Notes under the pieces: model-generated
What the model was told of the DNA's origin: nothing
The model's database searches: none
What the model saw: the letters and a program-made list of their open reading frames with translations, nothing else
Part shown: in pieces, positions 6,317-7,601 of the stretch
Layout of the letters: each line of letters opens with the position of its first letter
How positions within the stretch are numbered: the stretch's first letter is position 1
NCBI GenBank assembly: GCA_020029455.1
Contig: JAIBJH010000123.1
Coordinates: 1-7,601, forward strand
DNA: 7,601 nucleotides
DNA from: Hyphomicrobiales bacterium
Lineage (GTDB): Bacteria; Pseudomonadota; Alphaproteobacteria; Rhizobiales; Aestuariivirgaceae
Reading direction: 5' to 3'
Program-made: the position numbers and the translations under genes

Positions 6317-7177
6317 TCATTTCTTCAGGGCGGCCTTCACGATGTGATGGGCGATGGCATAGGGGTGCGAGGCATGGAAACCATCCGGATGCTTGCGTGC
6401 CAGCATCAGTTTCAACTCGTCCCTCCCGAACCAACGCGCATCTTCCAGCTCCGAGCCATCAAGCGTGATCTTCTCATCCGCTGCTTCCGCAATCATTCCG
6501 ATCATCAGGCTTGAGGGGAACGGCCAGGGTTGGCTTGCCACGTAAGCCGCCGACGTTACCTCAATCCCCGCTTCCTCACGCACCTCACGCGCCACCGCCT
6601 CTTCTATGGTCTCGCCCGGTTCCATAAAACCGGCAAGCGCCGAATACATGCCGGGCTGCCAGCTTGCTTGCCGCCCCAGCAGGAACTTCTCGCCATGCCG
6701 CACCACCATGATCACCACAGGGTCGGTGCGCGGAAAATGATCGCGCCCGCAGGCCGGGCAATGGCGGCGATAGCCGAGATCAACCATCTCGCTCTTGGCC
6801 CCGCAAGCAGCGCAGAAGCCGTGTGTCTCATGCCAATGCAGAAGACTGCGCGCCTGCGCCAGCACAGCCAGCATCTCCGCCGGCACTTTGCCTTCCATCA
6901 TCACGCCGCGCAGGGGCAACAGGTGATCGCTCTCCCGGGCAGCGCTCGCAAACCACAAGAGACCCTCACGATCCTCACCAAGGAAAATCTGTTCGCGTGC
7001 CTCTTCCGGCATGTCGTGAGTAGGGCTCTCGCCCGCAAATGCCACCTGGTCTCCAAGGCACTTCAGGAAGCGCTTCGGCCGCACTTTGGCAATTTCCGCG
7101 AATGCATCCCCTGAACTGCGCCATTCGGCCCTCCGGTTGAGGGGCGATCCGGCAAAGGCGAAAGCAGGTGATTTCAT
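6317..7177 (-). CDS. nudC: NAD(+) diphosphatase NudC (zinc-ribbon Nudix hydrolase)
   Basis: Cytosolic Nudix enzyme that cleaves NAD(H) into NMN(H) and AMP. E. coli NudC also removes NAD caps from RNA 5' ends. In the 286-residue protein, four cysteines (C122, C125, C140, C143) form the zinc ribbon. The Nudix box runs from Gly183 (GFMEPGE) to REVREEAGI (197-205), and SQPWPFPSS at 215-223 is the NudC signature that separates it from other Nudix hydrolases. The start is set at ATG 7177 because MKSPAFAFAGSPLNR resembles the usual NudC N-terminus. A GTG at 7261 would add 28 residues from an AT-rich stretch that looks like promoter, with no ribosome binding site. The ribosome binding site at 7177 is also weak (GGAC about 9 bases upstream). 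It converges on pdeM and diverges from the PodJ-like gene. Confidence 0.93.
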   Translation of the reverse strand: MKSPAFAFAGSPLNRRAEWRSSGDAFAEIAKVRPKRFLKCLGDQVAFAGESPTHDMPEEAREQIFLGEDREGLLWFASAARESDHLLPLRGVMMEGKVPAEMLAVLAQARSLLHWHETHGFCAACGAKSEMVDLGYRRHCPACGRDHFPRTDPVVIMVVRHGEKFLLGRQASWQPGMYSALAGFMEPGETIEEAVAREVREEAGIEVTSAAYVASQPWPFPSSLMIGMIAEAADEKITLDGSELEDARWFGRDELKLMLARKHPDGFHASHPYAIAHHIVKAALKK

Positions 7178-7342
7178 GGGCGAATTGTCCGTTTCAATTT
7201 CTGGAAGTGCAGGAAAGATCAAGCGTTTAACTGAATCTTTACCAAGAACGTTAACTTTCACGAATGGATTATCAGCCGCCGCGTGATTTGCCTTGAGCCA
7301 AGGCGAGCCATGGCCCGTGCGGTGCGAGGAGAGTGTTGGGGC
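7178..7342. promoter_or_regulatory. AT-rich divergent promoter region of nudC and PodJ-like gene, with CtrA-like box
   Basis: This 165-base gap is clearly richer in A and T between about 7190 and 7275 than the genes around it. TTAA (7227-7230), a 7-base spacer and TTTA (7238-7241) match the CtrA consensus TTAA-N7-TTAA with one mismatch. The spacer contains GAATC (7233-7237), a GANTC site of the kind methylated by CcrM. A further TTAAC lies at 7251-7255. I cannot assign -35/-10 pairs with confidence on either strand. The CtrA reading is an inference. Confidence 0.4.
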
Positions 7343-7601
7343 ATGAAGCCAGGCATACCATGGAGCGTCAAAGGCATTGAGCCGGACGTGCGAGAGGCTG
7401 CGAAACAGGCCGCACGCCGCTCCGGCATGACGCTCGGTGAGTGGCTCAACAGCACCATTCTTGAACAGGCCGAAGAGGCTGGAGGCGAGTCTGGCGAAAT
7501 GCGGCCATCCGCCGTCAAGGCGCGCGGCTCCACCAGCGCACTGGAGCGTACCGCCTCGCGGCTTGAGGACATTGCCGAACAGCTCTCCATGCTCTCGCGC
7601 C
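7343..7601 (+). CDS. PodJ-like / Sel1-repeat polar localization protein, N-terminal fragment (runs off right edge)
   Basis: The frame from ATG 7343 stays open for 86 codons to the window edge. The start PWSVKGIEP (residues 6-14), then REAAKQAARRSGMTLGEWLN (17-36), is the N-terminus I associate with the large alphaproteobacterial PodJ-like proteins that carry coiled coils and C-terminal Sel1 repeats and, in some, a peptidoglycan-binding domain. The GMTLGEWLN helix resembles a small ribbon-helix-helix-like unit. Residues 66-86 (ALERTASRLEDIAEQLSMLSR) look like the beginning of a coiled coil. In Caulobacter PodJ organises the cell pole, so a polarity role is inferred. AGGAGAG at 7327-7333, 9 bases upstream, supports the ATG. 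An in-frame ATG at 7310 would add 11 residues not expected for the family. Nothing can be said of the C-terminal domains. Confidence 0.68.
   Translation, partial: MKPGIPWSVKGIEPDVREAAKQAARRSGMTLGEWLNSTILEQAEEAGGESGEMRPSAVKARGSTSALERTASRLEDIAEQLSMLSR

Noticed and set aside
6530..7114. Plus-strand open frame of 194 codons
   Set aside because: It is antisense to nudC, which has all its family motifs. The plus-strand product has no recognisable domain.
7178..7261. Longer nudC start at GTG 7261
   Set aside because: The added 28 residues come from AT-rich intergenic DNA, no ribosome binding site precedes the GTG, and the family N-terminus begins at ATG 7177.
7258..7590. Minus-strand open frame of 110 codons at the right edge
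   Set aside because: The plus strand carries the PodJ-like N-terminus with a good ribosome binding site. The minus-strand frame also covers the promoter region.

Overview
The window looks like ordinary chromosomal DNA from an alphaproteobacterium, most likely of the order Hyphomicrobiales (Rhizobiales). It is GC-rich, with good alphaproteobacterial-type start regions. It has a rhizobial-style GAPDH, a DUF3422 gene, the ligase-associated helicase/PdeM pair, a PodJ-like polar protein start, and two palindromic intergenic repeats of the kind scattered through Rhizobiales genomes. The assignment rests on reading the sequence, not on a search.

Layout from left to right. (1) 1-424, minus: N-terminal part of a DUF3422 protein that runs off the left edge. 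(2) 425-594: a divergent intergenic region with a small inverted repeat and a candidate gap promoter. (3) 595-1608, plus: gap, glyceraldehyde-3-phosphate dehydrogenase, standing alone. (4) 1609-1709: a REP-like palindrome followed by a strong bidirectional hairpin terminator, which also encodes the last residues of the next gene. (5) 1686-3038, minus: a DinF-type MATE transporter. (6) 3086-5557 and 5550-6233, plus: a two-gene operon for the ligase-associated DEXH helicase (Lhr-Core type) and the metallophosphoesterase PdeM, overlapping by 8 bases. (7) 6234-6316: a second REP-like palindrome between convergent genes. (8) 6317-7177, minus: nudC, a zinc-containing NAD(H) pyrophosphatase. (9) 7178-7342: an AT-rich divergent promoter region with a CtrA-like box that encloses a GANTC methylation site. 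(10) 7343-7601, plus: N-terminus of a PodJ-like/Sel1-repeat polar protein, cut by the right edge.

How the genes relate. The only clear functional unit is the helicase-PdeM pair, a DNA-repair module whose usual partners (ATP-dependent ligase and exonuclease) are absent from this window. gap serves central carbon metabolism and nudC serves NAD turnover or NAD-cap removal. The MATE protein is a membrane exporter, and the last gene probably acts in cell polarity or the cell cycle. These look like independent units placed side by side.

I found no phage, insertion sequence, CRISPR array, RNA gene or evident new defence or biosynthetic system. The observations most worth checking are the Asp-to-Asn change at the key TM1 position of the MATE protein, the CtrA/GANTC composite site before the PodJ-like gene, and the terminator that doubles as coding sequence.
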